Source: an uncultured Bacteroidales bacterium (GTDB lineage Bacteria; Bacteroidota; Bacteroidia; Bacteroidales; UBA932). Taken from it: a stretch of DNA of 64,000 nucleotides. Both the position numbers and the translations under genes were made by a program. Under the pieces are notes generated by a model. The model made no database searches. It saw only the letters and a program-made list of their open reading frames with translations, and had not been told where the DNA came from. The DNA lies in NCBI GenBank assembly GCA_900318015.1, contig ONJB01000005.1:62001-126000 (forward strand). The letters are read 5' to 3'. Below, in pieces: positions 17,544-27,311 of the stretch. How positions within the stretch are numbered: position 1 is the stretch's first letter; every line of letters starts with the position of its first letter.

Positions 17544-19373
17544 TTAGATGCTGTCATAGCCATAGTCGTTCTTGATGTATCCCTGGCTGTTGGTCATGGT
17601 ATCGTTGAAGATGGGCCAGAACATGTGCTGCTCGGGATCGTAGGTATAGAGGCCACGGATACGCGCCTCGTAGAAACCGGTGGACTTTGCATCGTCATAC
17701 TTGTTCACATAACCGGTGGAGATTTCTGTCCCTGCCGGGACTTCGCCCTCGGTGGTGATGAAGGTAATTTTGATGGACTTGCTGTCGTCGGCATAGGCAT
17801 AGGCGATGTCGCCGGTCAGGCCGGCATAGGCGCCCTGCAGGTCGCGGAGGGCCAGCATGTCATCGATCGCAGCGTCCAGATTGGTCTTCAAGAGGTTCCA
17901 GCGGATGAGGTCACCCTTGCGGAGGAACTCGCCGCAGAACTCGAGGGCTCGCTCGTCCACGATCGCCTGGAACATCTCCTCCTTGGAGGAAATGGCGGCG
18001 ACATAGGCCTCGGCCTGGCTCTCGTGTCCCTTGTAGGCACGCTCGCGGACCGGGAGGAGATACTGCTTGGCGCCGCTCGGGCCATTCAGCTCATTCTCGA
18101 TTTCCGCGGCCATCAGGAGGATGTCTGCGTAACGCATCACGACGGGTTTGATGCCGTCATCGTTGCCTCCGGTATACGGCTGGGCGTCCATCCACTCGAA
18201 ACGGTATTTTCCGAAAAACCACTTGCCGATGCCGGCGGGCTCGATGGTGTTGTCCTTGTTCCACTTGTAGTTCACGCAGGTGACGTCGCGACGCTGGTCG
18301 TTCTCGCCATACTTGAAGTACATGGTGGGAAGCGGGCCGGCATCACCGCCACGGGAAACGCCGTTGGTGATGGAGGCACCCTCCGAGGAGATGGCGAAGG
18401 TGAAGTTCCAACGACCGCGGCCGGCGCCGAACGGAATCACGTACAGCGTCTCGAAGGCGGGACCGGCGGTGAGGTTGTCCATATTGTTCATCTTGCGCCA
18501 ATAGGCTTCGACGTTCTGCTCCAGGGAGGCGCTGCCGGAAGCGATGGCGGCTTTCAGATAATTCAGGGCCTTCGGATAGAGGGTGGCCTTCTGGAGTTCG
18601 GGATCGCTGGAAAGACGGACCGTTCCCAGGTCGCCAGTGCCCACGGCACCGTCCTCGGGACGGATCGCATAGCCGGAGGCAGCCATGGCAATGCGTGCAT
18701 ACAGACCTTCCGCAAACACCTTGTTGATCCGGTCAGTCCGGGAAGTGGCCGTCGTGGCTCCCGGATTCGGGAGATACGGGATCGCCTCTTCCAGGTCGGC
18801 GAGGATCTGCTTGTAGATGACATCACGGCTTTCCTTCTTGGCATAGATCGTTTCGGAGGTCAGGGACTCGAAACGGGCCGGAACGTCGCCCCAGGCCTTG
18901 GTGAGATCGTAATAAATCATCGCCCGGAGGGTCAGGGCCTCGCCGAGCAGGTAGGCCATGTCGGAACGGGTATCGCAGTTGCCGTATTCGCGGAGACCTT
19001 CAATGACCAGGTTCGCCCGTTCGATGCCCATATACATGAGCGGGAAAGGACCGTTGGAGAGATTCAGCTGCGAATTGTTCGGCAGGCAGTCATAGGCGGC
19101 GATGTCGGACTTGCCGTCACCCGGCTTGTAAGTATTGTACCACTCCACATCCGTGTTGAAGCCATACCAGGGCAGGAAACGGCCGCGATAGGAGTTCACC
19201 TCGCAGAAGGCCTCGGTGATGCCGAAGATGGTGCCTTCGGTCAGCGCATAGTTGGAATAGACGGTCGCCGCATCGAACGCGGACGGAGATTCGCTGTCCA
19301 GGATCTTGTCGCAGGCGGACAGGGAAAGCAAAACGACGGCCGCAGAAAGGATATATTTAACAATCTTTTTCAT
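17544..19373 (-). CDS. susD: SusD/RagB-family glycan-binding lipoprotein
   Basis: Outer-membrane surface lipoprotein that binds oligosaccharides and caps its SusC partner. It has 609 residues from the ATG at 19373 (MKKIVKYILSAAVVLLSLSAC, lipidated Cys 21); a TTG at 19379 is less likely. SusD hallmarks include MGIERANLVIEGLREYG, YLLGEALTLRAMIYYDLTKAWGDVP and, near the C-terminus, RYADILLMAAEIENEL with VRERAYKG and ERALEFCGEFLRKGDLIRWN. It lies 12 bases downstream of the susC stop and 13 bases before the beta-helix gene. The substrate, pectin fragments, is inferred from the locus. Confidence 0.96.
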   Translation of the reverse strand: MKKIVKYILSAAVVLLSLSACDKILDSESPSAFDAATVYSNYALTEGTIFGITEAFCEVNSYRGRFLPWYGFNTDVEWYNTYKPGDGKSDIAAYDCLPNNSQLNLSNGPFPLMYMGIERANLVIEGLREYGNCDTRSDMAYLLGEALTLRAMIYYDLTKAWGDVPARFESLTSETIYAKKESRDVIYKQILADLEEAIPYLPNPGATTATSRTDRINKVFAEGLYARIAMAASGYAIRPEDGAVGTGDLGTVRLSSDPELQKATLYPKALNYLKAAIASGSASLEQNVEAYWRKMNNMDNLTAGPAFETLYVIPFGAGRGRWNFTFAISSEGASITNGVSRGGDAGPLPTMYFKYGENDQRRDVTCVNYKWNKDNTIEPAGIGKWFFGKYRFEWMDAQPYTGGNDDGIKPVVMRYADILLMAAEIENELNGPSGAKQYLLPVRERAYKGHESQAEAYVAAISSKEEMFQAIVDERALEFCGEFLRKGDLIRWNLLKTNLDAAIDDMLALRDLQGAYAGLTGDIAYAYADDSKSIKITFITTEGEVPAGTEISTGYVNKYDDAKSTGFYEARIRGLYTYDPEQHMFWPIFNDTMTNSQGYIKNDYGYDSI

Positions 19374-19385
19374 ATTCAAGGCGGA

Positions 19386-22300
19386 TTAGAAGGTCAGGTT
19401 GAGACCGGCGACGAAACCGATGCTCTTCGGATAAGCGGAATAGTCCACACCCGGCGTCAGCGGGGTGGCACGGCGGGTGTCCACTTCCGGATCGTAACCG
19501 GAATACTTGGTCAGGCAGAACAGGTTGGTCCCCGTCACATACACGCGGGCACGGCGGATATGGGCTTTCTGGGTCAGGTCCTCGGGAAGAGTATAACCGA
19601 GGGTCACACTCTGCAAGCGGAGGAAAGAAGCGTCTTCCACCGCCCAGTCGCTGAACACGGCCGAGCCGATGGCGGGCGACCACATGGTCTTGCCGCTGTT
19701 GAGGCTCTTGAGCGTGGCGGGATCCGAGATCTGCTCGCCGGTCGCCCAGTCGATGTTGGTCCAGCGCTGATCCACGGTCATCAGGTTCAGGAGGTTACGG
19801 TTCGAGAACTTGCGGGAGGAGGTGAACTCGACCTTGTTGGCGTTGTAAACCTGGTTGCCGATCATGTAATTGAAGTTGGCGCTGAAGTCGAAGCCGTAGA
19901 GAAAACCGCTGAGGTTGAAACCGCCGGTGAAGTCGGGAGAGGCGTTGCCGATGACCTTGCGGTCGGCCACGGTAACCTTGCCGTCGCCGGTGAGGTCCTT
20001 GAGCTTCATGGCGCCCGGAATCATGTAGTTCGCGCCGATGATGGCGGAATTGTCAACGACTCCATCATTGAGGGCCCACTTGGAGCCCGTCCAGGTGAAA
20101 TCATCCACCGAATACATGCCGTCGCTCACGAAACCGTACATGTTGCCGAGCGGCTGGCCGACCTCGACGATGTAGTCGTCACCGATTTCAGTGGAGGCCC
20201 AGTAGGACTGTGCGGTAATGCTGTTCAGTCCGCCCAGGTCCGTCACCCGGTTCTGGTTGTAGGCGATGTTGCCGCCGATGTTCAGAGACACGTCCTTCTT
20301 GGAGATGAGGGGCATGTTCAAAGTAACTTCAGCGCCACGGTTGCGCGTGGAACCGAGGTTGCGGTACTGGCTGTCATAACCGGAACCCGTGATCGGGAAG
20401 TTGATGAGGAGGTCCTTCGTCGTGTTCTGATAGACCTCGACGCTACCGGTCAGACGACCCTGGAAGAGGCCGAAGTCCAGACCGATGTTGTGGGTGATCG
20501 TGGTCTCCCAGGTCAGGTCCGGATTGTTCATGATCTTGCCGGCCATCCAGTAATTGTTGCTCTGGCTGAGCCAGGCCGTGACGGTGGCGCTATACTGCTT
20601 CAGCAGCTGTCCGGAAGGGATGTTGTTATTACCGGCGGTACCGAAGCTGTAGCGGAGCTTGAGCTGGTCCAGCCAGCTGTGGGCATTGTCCATCCAAGGC
20701 TCGTTGGAGATGGTCCAGGAAGCCGCGGCGGACGGGAAGTAACCCCAGCGGTGACCGCGGGCGAACTTGGAGGAGCCGTCGGCGCGGAGCGTGCCGCCGA
20801 TGGAATAGCGGTGCTTGTAGTCGTAGTTCACGCGGCCGAAGAAGGAGAGCAGCTTGTCGTCCGGATCATAGTAGTTGTTCACCGAGGCGGGTGTACCGGA
20901 GGAAAGGAAATTCCAGGCCATGGGAGCGTCGTAGGAGGCATTGAGGCCATCCACCATGATGGTCAGGAGGTTCGACTTGGCGATCGTCATTTCCTCACCG
21001 AGGAGGAGGGTCAGGTTGTGGTCCTCACCGAGAACGTTGGCGAAGCTGTAATTCAGGGTGTTCGTATTGCGATACTTGGTGCGGAACGCTTCCTTGTGCT
21101 GATTGGACACGCCGGTCTTGTCGGTGGAGTTGTTCGCGACATAGTAGGTCGTCATGCCATAGAAGCGGTCGTCGGTCTGGTTGTACTTCTCCAGGCCGCC
21201 CTCGATCTTGAGGTTGAGGTTGTCGACGATCTTCCAGTTGAAGGCGGCATTCGCATTCCAGGTGGTACGGATACGGCGGGAATCGTTATCGGCCACCGAA
21301 AGGAGTGGCGGCGCGTTATCGCCATAATCCTGCTCTTCGTCCACGCCTTCCAAGGTGGAGGCGAGAGGAATCGGTGCATAGGAGACCGCATGCTTCAGAC
21401 GACCGTTTCCGGAGGTGGTTCCGGTATCGTTGATGCCGTTGGCGCCGGAACCGCGGACATTCACGCGGGAATAACGGACGTTGGCGTCGATGCTGGTGGT
21501 TTCGGAGGTCTTGAAATTCGCCTTGAAATTCAGGTTGTCGCGGGAATAGGTGGAACCGGACATGATGGCCTCGTCGCCCATGTGGGCATAGCCGAGGGTC
21601 CAGTTCACATTGTCACCGCTGCCCGAGACGGAGAAGTCGGCGGAGAAGGAATTACCCACGTTGCCGAAGACCGCATCGACCCAATTGTTACCTTTCAGGC
21701 CTTTGTACAGGTCGATATCGGTAAAGTTGCCGAAGTAAGGCTCGTAATAGGAGCTGAGGTTGTCGCGGATGACACCGAGTTCGTACTGGAACTTCACGAA
21801 GTTCTCCGGATCCATCGCGACGATGGCTCCGGCGTTGGCCATTTTCTTGAGACCGTAGTACGTGTTGAACTTCACGGAGACCCGCTGTCCCTTTTCGGCA
21901 CTCTTGGTGGTCACGATGACGACACCGTTCGCACCGCGGCTGCCGTAGATGGCCGTAGAGAAAGCATCCTTCAGGACGTCGATGGACTGGATCTCGGAGG
22001 AAGGGATGTCGTTGATGGACTCCACCGGGAAGCCGTCCACGATGTAGAGCGGGCTGCTGTCCTGGGTAATGGAGCCGCCGCCACGGACGCGGATCTTGAT
22101 ATCAGCGTCCGGATCGCCTTCCGTCGTGATGACGGAGACGCCCGCCATCTTTCCGGAAAGAGCCTGGGAAACAGTGGTCACCGGCTGTTCGGTGAGCTTG
22201 TCGGAACCGACGGAAGCGACGGCGCCGAGGAGGTCACGGCGCTTGACCGTCTGGTAACCCACGACGACCACTTCGTCGAGGAAGGTCGAGTCCACCTTCA

Positions 22301-22586
22301 GGACCACGTTGATGACGGTCTGTCCCGCAATGGGAATCGTCTGATCACTCAGTCCGATGAAGGAGAACACCAGGTTCACCGCGTCTGCGGGCACGGTCAG
22401 CTCGTAGTCGCCGTCGATGCCGGTGACGGTGCCGATGGTCGTACCCTCGACAACCACACCCGCTCCGATGAGCGGCTCACCGGACTCGTCCGTCACCACG
22501 CCCTTGATGGTCGTCTGGGCGGACAGGGTCCATGCCGATACCAGGCCGAGAAGCGCGAGCGCGAGTTTCTTGACTGGATTTTTCAT
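19386..22586 (-). CDS. susC: SusC/RagA-family TonB-dependent outer-membrane transporter
   Basis: Outer-membrane beta-barrel that imports oligosaccharides with TonB energy; 1066 residues, typical length. The signal peptide (MKNPVKKLALALLGLVSAWTLSAQ) is followed by a carboxypeptidase-D-like domain (TIKGVVTDESGEPLIGAGVV). The TonB box/plug start is DEVVVVGYQTVKRRDLLGAV. Plug motifs are RVRGGGSITQDSSPLYIVDGF, IQSIDVLKDAFSTAIYGSRGANGVVIVTTK. The barrel ends in LNLTF with a terminal aromatic residue. It lies 37 bases after the PL1 stop in the pectin operon. The locus context makes homogalacturonan or other pectin oligomers the probable cargo. Confidence 0.97.
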   Translation of the reverse strand: MKNPVKKLALALLGLVSAWTLSAQTTIKGVVTDESGEPLIGAGVVVEGTTIGTVTGIDGDYELTVPADAVNLVFSFIGLSDQTIPIAGQTVINVVLKVDSTFLDEVVVVGYQTVKRRDLLGAVASVGSDKLTEQPVTTVSQALSGKMAGVSVITTEGDPDADIKIRVRGGGSITQDSSPLYIVDGFPVESINDIPSSEIQSIDVLKDAFSTAIYGSRGANGVVIVTTKSAEKGQRVSVKFNTYYGLKKMANAGAIVAMDPENFVKFQYELGVIRDNLSSYYEPYFGNFTDIDLYKGLKGNNWVDAVFGNVGNSFSADFSVSGSGDNVNWTLGYAHMGDEAIMSGSTYSRDNLNFKANFKTSETTSIDANVRYSRVNVRGSGANGINDTGTTSGNGRLKHAVSYAPIPLASTLEGVDEEQDYGDNAPPLLSVADNDSRRIRTTWNANAAFNWKIVDNLNLKIEGGLEKYNQTDDRFYGMTTYYVANNSTDKTGVSNQHKEAFRTKYRNTNTLNYSFANVLGEDHNLTLLLGEEMTIAKSNLLTIMVDGLNASYDAPMAWNFLSSGTPASVNNYYDPDDKLLSFFGRVNYDYKHRYSIGGTLRADGSSKFARGHRWGYFPSAAASWTISNEPWMDNAHSWLDQLKLRYSFGTAGNNNIPSGQLLKQYSATVTAWLSQSNNYWMAGKIMNNPDLTWETTITHNIGLDFGLFQGRLTGSVEVYQNTTKDLLINFPITGSGYDSQYRNLGSTRNRGAEVTLNMPLISKKDVSLNIGGNIAYNQNRVTDLGGLNSITAQSYWASTEIGDDYIVEVGQPLGNMYGFVSDGMYSVDDFTWTGSKWALNDGVVDNSAIIGANYMIPGAMKLKDLTGDGKVTVADRKVIGNASPDFTGGFNLSGFLYGFDFSANFNYMIGNQVYNANKVEFTSSRKFSNRNLLNLMTVDQRWTNIDWATGEQISDPATLKSLNSGKTMWSPAIGSAVFSDWAVEDASFLRLQSVTLGYTLPEDLTQKAHIRRARVYVTGTNLFCLTKYSGYDPEVDTRRATPLTPGVDYSAYPKSIGFVAGLNLTF

Positions 22587-22623
22587 GAATGGATGGTTTT
22601 TAAGTTGGTTATTGATGATTATG

Positions 22624-24498
22624 TTAGAGTTTCATGTAGCTGCCGCCCGCATTCTGCGCGGCGACGATGTCTTTCACCAGATAGTGGAGATACATCTCCA
22701 GGTTGGTGTAGCGGTTGTTCTTGTCCAGGGTGACCAGCGTGGCGTCGTCCTTGTCGGACTTGTTCAGGCCGAACTGTTCCTCGAACCAGTCGGGCATGCC
22801 GTCCTGGTCGGAATCCTTCACCTTCGCTTTCTGCTCGCTGGTCGCGGAGTAGGCGGGCCAGGCGCTGCCATACTTGGCCTTGACGTCGGCGATGTCGTTG
22901 ATGAGGGAGCCGGTACCGTCCTTCACGTCCTTGCTGATGCGGGTGTCCACGGCATCCTTCGCGAGCGAGGCGCCGGCGTAAGTACAGGCGGCTTCCAACG
23001 CCTGGTCGGCCGTATGGGTGGTCGTGTAAGCGTCCTTCCCTTCCCGGCCTACGAGCACGAGCGGCGCAGAAGCCGTCTGCTGGTAATGGTCGTGGCCGGT
23101 GCCGTTGTGCCAGTAGATGCCCTCCGGGCCGTTGGCCATGGACGGATACTGGTTATACACATTGCCGGAGAGATACAGCTCCGGATACCCGTCGTCGATG
23201 TTGCTCGCGCCGCAGGTGGAGCACTTGCTGGTATAAACGCCGTAGGCATCGACGAAATACTTGCGGTCCTTGGAGGAAGGCCCCTTCCTGTAGTAGTTGT
23301 TCACCAGGTTGAAATGGCCGCCCTCGCCGCCGTAGGTGCTGTTGTCGCCCCAGTTGTAGATCACGTTGTTGCGGAGGTCCACATTCCCGCGGCGGGCGGG
23401 ATTCTTGTGATTCTCATAGATGTGCGGATGGTCGATGCGGGCGTTGCGGCTGTCGTGATGAGCCAGGATGTTATGATGGAACGAGGCGTTCTTGCCGCCC
23501 CAGAGACCGCCATAACCGTGGTTCCCCTTCGTGTGCAGCTTGCAGTTCTTCATGGATTCCGCAATCAGGCACCACTGGAGGGTGAAGTTCTCGTTTCCGT
23601 AGAAAGAGGCGGCCTCGTCGACGCTCCAGCTCATGGAGCAGTGGTCCAGGATCACGTTGTCCAGGTAGCGGCCCCAGATGCAGTCTTCGCCATCGGCCTT
23701 GCCGGCCTCGATTTCCGCCGTGGTCCACGGGGCTTCGTCGCCCAGGCGGAAGCGGACAAAGCGGATGATGACGTTGGAAGCCTGCAGGTTCACCGTATAA
23801 TTCTTGAGACAGATACCGTCTCCCGGGGCCGTCTGGCCCGCGATGGTCAGGTCGCCCTTGGAAATCTTGAGGTCGGACTTCAGTTCGATGATGCCGGCCA
23901 CATCGAAGACGACGGTGCGGGCGCCGGACTGGTTCACGGCCCAGCGGAGGGAGCCCTCCGAGCCGGTATCATCCAGCGTGGTCACGTGATAGACCTTGCC
24001 GCCGCGGCCGCCGGTGGTGTACATGCCGCCGCCCTCGGCGCCCGGGAAGGCGCGGGCTATGCCATCCTCCTCCACGGAAGGGATGGAGAAATCGGCATAG
24101 AACTGGTCGGACGGCGGGGTGGGCGGATCGGGATCCACGGTCCCGTCCGTGCGGGCATCGATCCAGGTCATGGAGGAAGAGCCGCCGGCGTTCACAGCCT
24201 TCACGCCGAACCGGTAGTCCGTCGCTTTCGTCAGGCTGGAGATGGTGGCATTGCGGGTGCCGGACGTTCCCTCCTGCACTTTTGCGCCGTCTTTCTGGAG
24301 TTCCCAGGCGTAGGAAGTCGCCCCTTCCACCGCGTCCCACTGGAACTGCAGGCTGGTTTCCGTCGCCTTGTGCAGTTTCAGGTTTGCCGGAGCAGACGGA
24401 GCCTTGGGGGTGTCAGGCACGACGATGGGATCCTCCTTCCCGCCGCAGGCGACCAGAAGCAGGGATGCCAGGGCCAACAGGGTCAGTTCTTTCTTCAT
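22624..24498 (-). CDS. PL1-family pectate lyase lipoprotein with Fn3 domain
   Basis: Cell-surface lyase that cleaves de-esterified homogalacturonan by beta-elimination, leaving 4,5-unsaturated uronates for GH105 and KduI. It has 624 residues. The lipoprotein signal is MKKELTLLALASLLLVACGG (Cys 18). A fibronectin-III-like domain spans ~35-118 (APANLKLHKATETSLQFQWDA). The parallel beta-helix follows from ~145 (GIARAFPGAEGGGMYTTGGRGG). PL1 family features are VIIRFVRFRLGD, NVILDHCSMSWSVDEAASF, HHDSRNARIDHP and NVDLRNNVIYNWGDNS. A short segment near the C-terminus (KVKDSDQDGMPDWFEEQFG) resembles a calcium-binding thrombospondin type 3 repeat. Its ATG overlaps the GH105 stop (ATGA). Confidence 0.92.
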   Translation of the reverse strand: MKKELTLLALASLLLVACGGKEDPIVVPDTPKAPSAPANLKLHKATETSLQFQWDAVEGATSYAWELQKDGAKVQEGTSGTRNATISSLTKATDYRFGVKAVNAGGSSSMTWIDARTDGTVDPDPPTPPSDQFYADFSIPSVEEDGIARAFPGAEGGGMYTTGGRGGKVYHVTTLDDTGSEGSLRWAVNQSGARTVVFDVAGIIELKSDLKISKGDLTIAGQTAPGDGICLKNYTVNLQASNVIIRFVRFRLGDEAPWTTAEIEAGKADGEDCIWGRYLDNVILDHCSMSWSVDEAASFYGNENFTLQWCLIAESMKNCKLHTKGNHGYGGLWGGKNASFHHNILAHHDSRNARIDHPHIYENHKNPARRGNVDLRNNVIYNWGDNSTYGGEGGHFNLVNNYYRKGPSSKDRKYFVDAYGVYTSKCSTCGASNIDDGYPELYLSGNVYNQYPSMANGPEGIYWHNGTGHDHYQQTASAPLVLVGREGKDAYTTTHTADQALEAACTYAGASLAKDAVDTRISKDVKDGTGSLINDIADVKAKYGSAWPAYSATSEQKAKVKDSDQDGMPDWFEEQFGLNKSDKDDATLVTLDKNNRYTNLEMYLHYLVKDIVAAQNAGGSYMKL

Positions 24499-25661
24499 AA
24501 CTTCTCGTATTCGAGCGAAGCCCAGATGAAGGGGCCGACGCCCTTCGGGTCATTCTCGACGATCTTCTCGTTGATATAATACTCGAACGTGCCGCTGCGG
24601 TTCTCCTTGCCGCCGAGGCCGGCGACGGCGCAGCAGTCGGTGAGGTTCAGGGTACCGTCCTCGTCCTCGCGGATGAACCGCTTCACGAGCGCTTCGTAGA
24701 GGGCTTTCGGGTCGATGGATTCCGGCACCGCATAGCCTTCGCGGGCCGCCCGGAGGTAGGCGTAGGTGAACATGGCGGAGCAGGTGGACTCCAGATAGTT
24801 CCCTTCCCGGCCCGGGCTGTCCAGGACCTGGTACCACATGCCGGTCTCCGGATCCGCATACTTCGGGAGCGTCGCGAGAATTCCTTCCAGGATGCCCTTC
24901 AGTTCCGCTTTCCCGGGATGTCCTTCCGGGAAGAAAGGAAGGACCTCGACCAGGGCCATCGTGTACCAGCCGAGGGCGCGGCCCCAGCAGTGGGCGGACT
25001 GGCCCGTCACGGGATCGGCCCAGAACATCTGCTTCGTCTCGTCCCAGGCGTGCCGGTACAGGCCCGTGGCCGGATCGTAGGTCTTTTCGGCCGCCACCCG
25101 GAACTGGAGCGCGATATCGTCGAAATCCTCGTCATGACCGGTGATCTTGGCGTGGACAGCGTACAGCGGCTCGGCCATGTACAGGCCGTCCAGCCACACC
25201 TGGCCGGGATACACCTTCTTGTGCCAGAAAGCGCCCGCTTCGGTGCGCGGCTGATTGCGAAGCTGCTCCCGGGCCTGCTCGATGGCCACCTTGTAACGAC
25301 TGTCCCGCGTCTCCTGATACATACCGATGAGCGTCCGGGCCGGGCAGACATGGTCCAGATTGAAGTTGCTCATCTTGTACTGTCCGCCGATATGGCCTTT
25401 CTCATCCAGGACTCCGTCATACCAGGCGCGCACATACGCGTCGAACTCCTCGATGCCATACTCCCTGTAAACGGCAAAGAAACTGCGGAGTTCCAGGCCG
25501 GTGGTATAGTTCCACTTGTAGGTTCCCTCCCGGCCATCCAGGTAAGTGGCTTCCGGGGCCCGCTTGATCTCCGAGCGGACCATCCGCACGGAAAGGAGTT
25601 CCTCCGTCCTGGGCGCGCAGGCCGCGACGAGCAGGGCTGCCAGTAATGCGATTCGTTTCAT
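24495..25661 (-). CDS. GH105 unsaturated glucuronyl/galacturonyl hydrolase
   Basis: Hydrolase that removes the 4,5-unsaturated uronic acid left at oligosaccharide ends by pectate or rhamnogalacturonan lyases. It has 388 residues, consistent with an (alpha/alpha)6-barrel of this family. Signal MKRIALLAALLVAACAP puts the lipidated Cys at 15. Family stretches are YKWNYTTGLELRSFFAV, GQVWLDGLYMAEPLYA, GQSAHCWGRALGWYTMALVEVL and YLESTCSAMFTYAYLRAAREG. The Asp in WLDGLYM is the likely catalytic residue. The start codon directly abuts the CE12-CE8 stop (TAGATG), and the 3' end overlaps the PL1 start by four bases, so translation of the three genes is coupled. Confidence 0.93.
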   Translation of the reverse strand: MKRIALLAALLVAACAPRTEELLSVRMVRSEIKRAPEATYLDGREGTYKWNYTTGLELRSFFAVYREYGIEEFDAYVRAWYDGVLDEKGHIGGQYKMSNFNLDHVCPARTLIGMYQETRDSRYKVAIEQAREQLRNQPRTEAGAFWHKKVYPGQVWLDGLYMAEPLYAVHAKITGHDEDFDDIALQFRVAAEKTYDPATGLYRHAWDETKQMFWADPVTGQSAHCWGRALGWYTMALVEVLPFFPEGHPGKAELKGILEGILATLPKYADPETGMWYQVLDSPGREGNYLESTCSAMFTYAYLRAAREGYAVPESIDPKALYEALVKRFIREDEDGTLNLTDCCAVAGLGGKENRSGTFEYYINEKIVENDPKGVGPFIWASLEYEKL

Positions 25662-27311
25662 CTATCGGTTGTCATAAGGGTTCCAGCGGATGCCGTCCTG
25701 CGCCTGGTACATGACCTTCTCGAAGGTGTACTCGGCGGCCTGTTTCGCGGTCAGGGTGTGCGCCCATTTCACGCGGGGGCCTTGCGCTCCGGGTCCGACA
25801 TTCTGGTATTCAGCGTAATAGGAATTCTTCTTGGTGTTGGGCTTGCCTTCCTTCTCCCAGTCATGCCAGCCGTCCGCGACGATGTGCGGACCCAGCTCGC
25901 AGCCGATGAACACGGTCTTCGCGTAGGCGCCCCAGGGGCGGCCCAGGTAGCACTTGTCGATGCCGGGATCGGCCGTCAGCTTGCAGTTCTTGAAGACGTA
26001 ACCGTACTTCTGGCCCTGGAGGGTGGAAGCCGCCGTCACGTAGCTGTTCTTCTTCGAGTGGATGTGGCAGTTCTCGAAATAGGCGATGCTGGGGCCGAAG
26101 ATGAAGTCCGTCGTGCCCTCGATGTAACAGTCCAGGAAATAGTTCCGCTTGATGCCGCCTTCCTTGCCGAAACGGCCGTACGTGTAGAGGGTGTCCTGGT
26201 TGCCGATGAAGCGGCAGCGATGGAAGAACAGGAAGTCGCCGTCGGTGAAAACCGCCACGGCCTGGCCGATCTCCTTGCCCTCCCCCGCCGTGTTCTCGAA
26301 GGTGATGTCCTCGAAGGTCACATAACTGGAGTGGATGTAGATGCTGGCGCTGCCGGAGGTGCCTACCTTGAAGTCATTGTCCGGCCACAGCTGCTCCGCA
26401 TACCGGTCGTAAGTGAGGATGGTCTTGTCCGCGCCCTGGCCCATGATCTTCATCCGGAACTTGGTGTGCGGGATATCGATGGCCTCCTTGTAGGTGCCGG
26501 CCTTGATGAGGATGGTGGTGATCTTGTCGTGGCTGTAGTTCGGGACCGCGTCGATGGCGTCCTGGACCTTCATGTAGTCGCCATGGCCGGTCTGGTCCAC
26601 GACGATGTCGTACCGCACGAGGTGCTCGCCGATCGCGGGAACCTGAGCCTTGAGGGCCTCGCAGACGATTTCTGTCACTTTGCGCGCACCGCTGGCGACC
26701 GTATGGGTGTTGTCGTCCTTGCCGGTGGAAATCATGAAATAGGCCTTCGAGGCCTCATCTCCGATGCTTTCGATCCAGTCCAGGGTAGGCGTGGTGATGT
26801 CCAGGACCGTCACACCCATCTCTTCGGCCACCTGCTTCATGGCGGCGGGATAGTCGGTGTGGCAGTTGCGGTCCAGCTTGCCGTTCTTGAACCAGCGGCG
26901 GGCCACCGGCGTCAGGAGAATCGGCGTAGCGCCTTTCTCGCGGGCACCGCGGATGAAGGTCCGGAGATTCTCCTGGTAGGCGCCGAAAGCAGGGGCATAG
27001 CGGTCGGGATCATCGGCCTTGGCGTCGTTGTGGCCGAACTGGATGAACACGTAATCCCCGGGCTGGAGGGCGTACTGGACCATGTCCCAGAGGCCCTTGT
27101 CAATGAAGCTCTTCGTGCTGCGGCCGTTCTGCGCATAGTTGACGACCCGGAAGGTGTCGTCCACGAAGTTCGGGAACATCATGCCCCAGCCGCGCTCGAG
27201 CTTGCCGTCGGAGAGATCTTTCTCCGCCATGGTGGAATCGCCCATCAGGTGGATGGTCGTGAAGGAACTGGCTACGAGCCAGACGGCGACGAGATAGAGG
27301 ATTCTTTTCAT
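25662..27311 (-). CDS. Two-domain pectin esterase: CE12 acetylesterase fused to CE8 methylesterase
   Basis: Secreted or periplasmic enzyme that probably removes both acetyl and methyl esters from pectin, exposing it to PL1 and GH28. It has 549 residues from the ATG at 27311 (MKRILYLVAVWLVASSFTTIH). Residues ~19-245 form an SGNH/CE12 domain: GDSTMAEK (nucleophile Ser), NGRSTKSF, QFGHND and DDNTHTVASGARK carrying the catalytic Asp/His region. Residues ~255-549 form a CE8 beta-helix: GTYKEAIDIP, QDTLYTYGR, DFIFGPSIAYFENC (nucleophile Asp) and LGRPWG (substrate Arg). All expected catalytic motifs are intact in both halves. The ATG overlaps the GH28 stop (ATGA). Confidence 0.94.
   Translation of the reverse strand: MKRILYLVAVWLVASSFTTIHLMGDSTMAEKDLSDGKLERGWGMMFPNFVDDTFRVVNYAQNGRSTKSFIDKGLWDMVQYALQPGDYVFIQFGHNDAKADDPDRYAPAFGAYQENLRTFIRGAREKGATPILLTPVARRWFKNGKLDRNCHTDYPAAMKQVAEEMGVTVLDITTPTLDWIESIGDEASKAYFMISTGKDDNTHTVASGARKVTEIVCEALKAQVPAIGEHLVRYDIVVDQTGHGDYMKVQDAIDAVPNYSHDKITTILIKAGTYKEAIDIPHTKFRMKIMGQGADKTILTYDRYAEQLWPDNDFKVGTSGSASIYIHSSYVTFEDITFENTAGEGKEIGQAVAVFTDGDFLFFHRCRFIGNQDTLYTYGRFGKEGGIKRNYFLDCYIEGTTDFIFGPSIAYFENCHIHSKKNSYVTAASTLQGQKYGYVFKNCKLTADPGIDKCYLGRPWGAYAKTVFIGCELGPHIVADGWHDWEKEGKPNTKKNSYYAEYQNVGPGAQGPRVKWAHTLTAKQAAEYTFEKVMYQAQDGIRWNPYDNR

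Noticed and set aside
12281..22733. Very long plus-strand open frames opposite the beta-helix, susD and susC genes
   Set aside because: They lie antisense to clearly recognised proteins. High GC content makes long antisense frames common, and they show no signal peptides, domains or start signals of their own.
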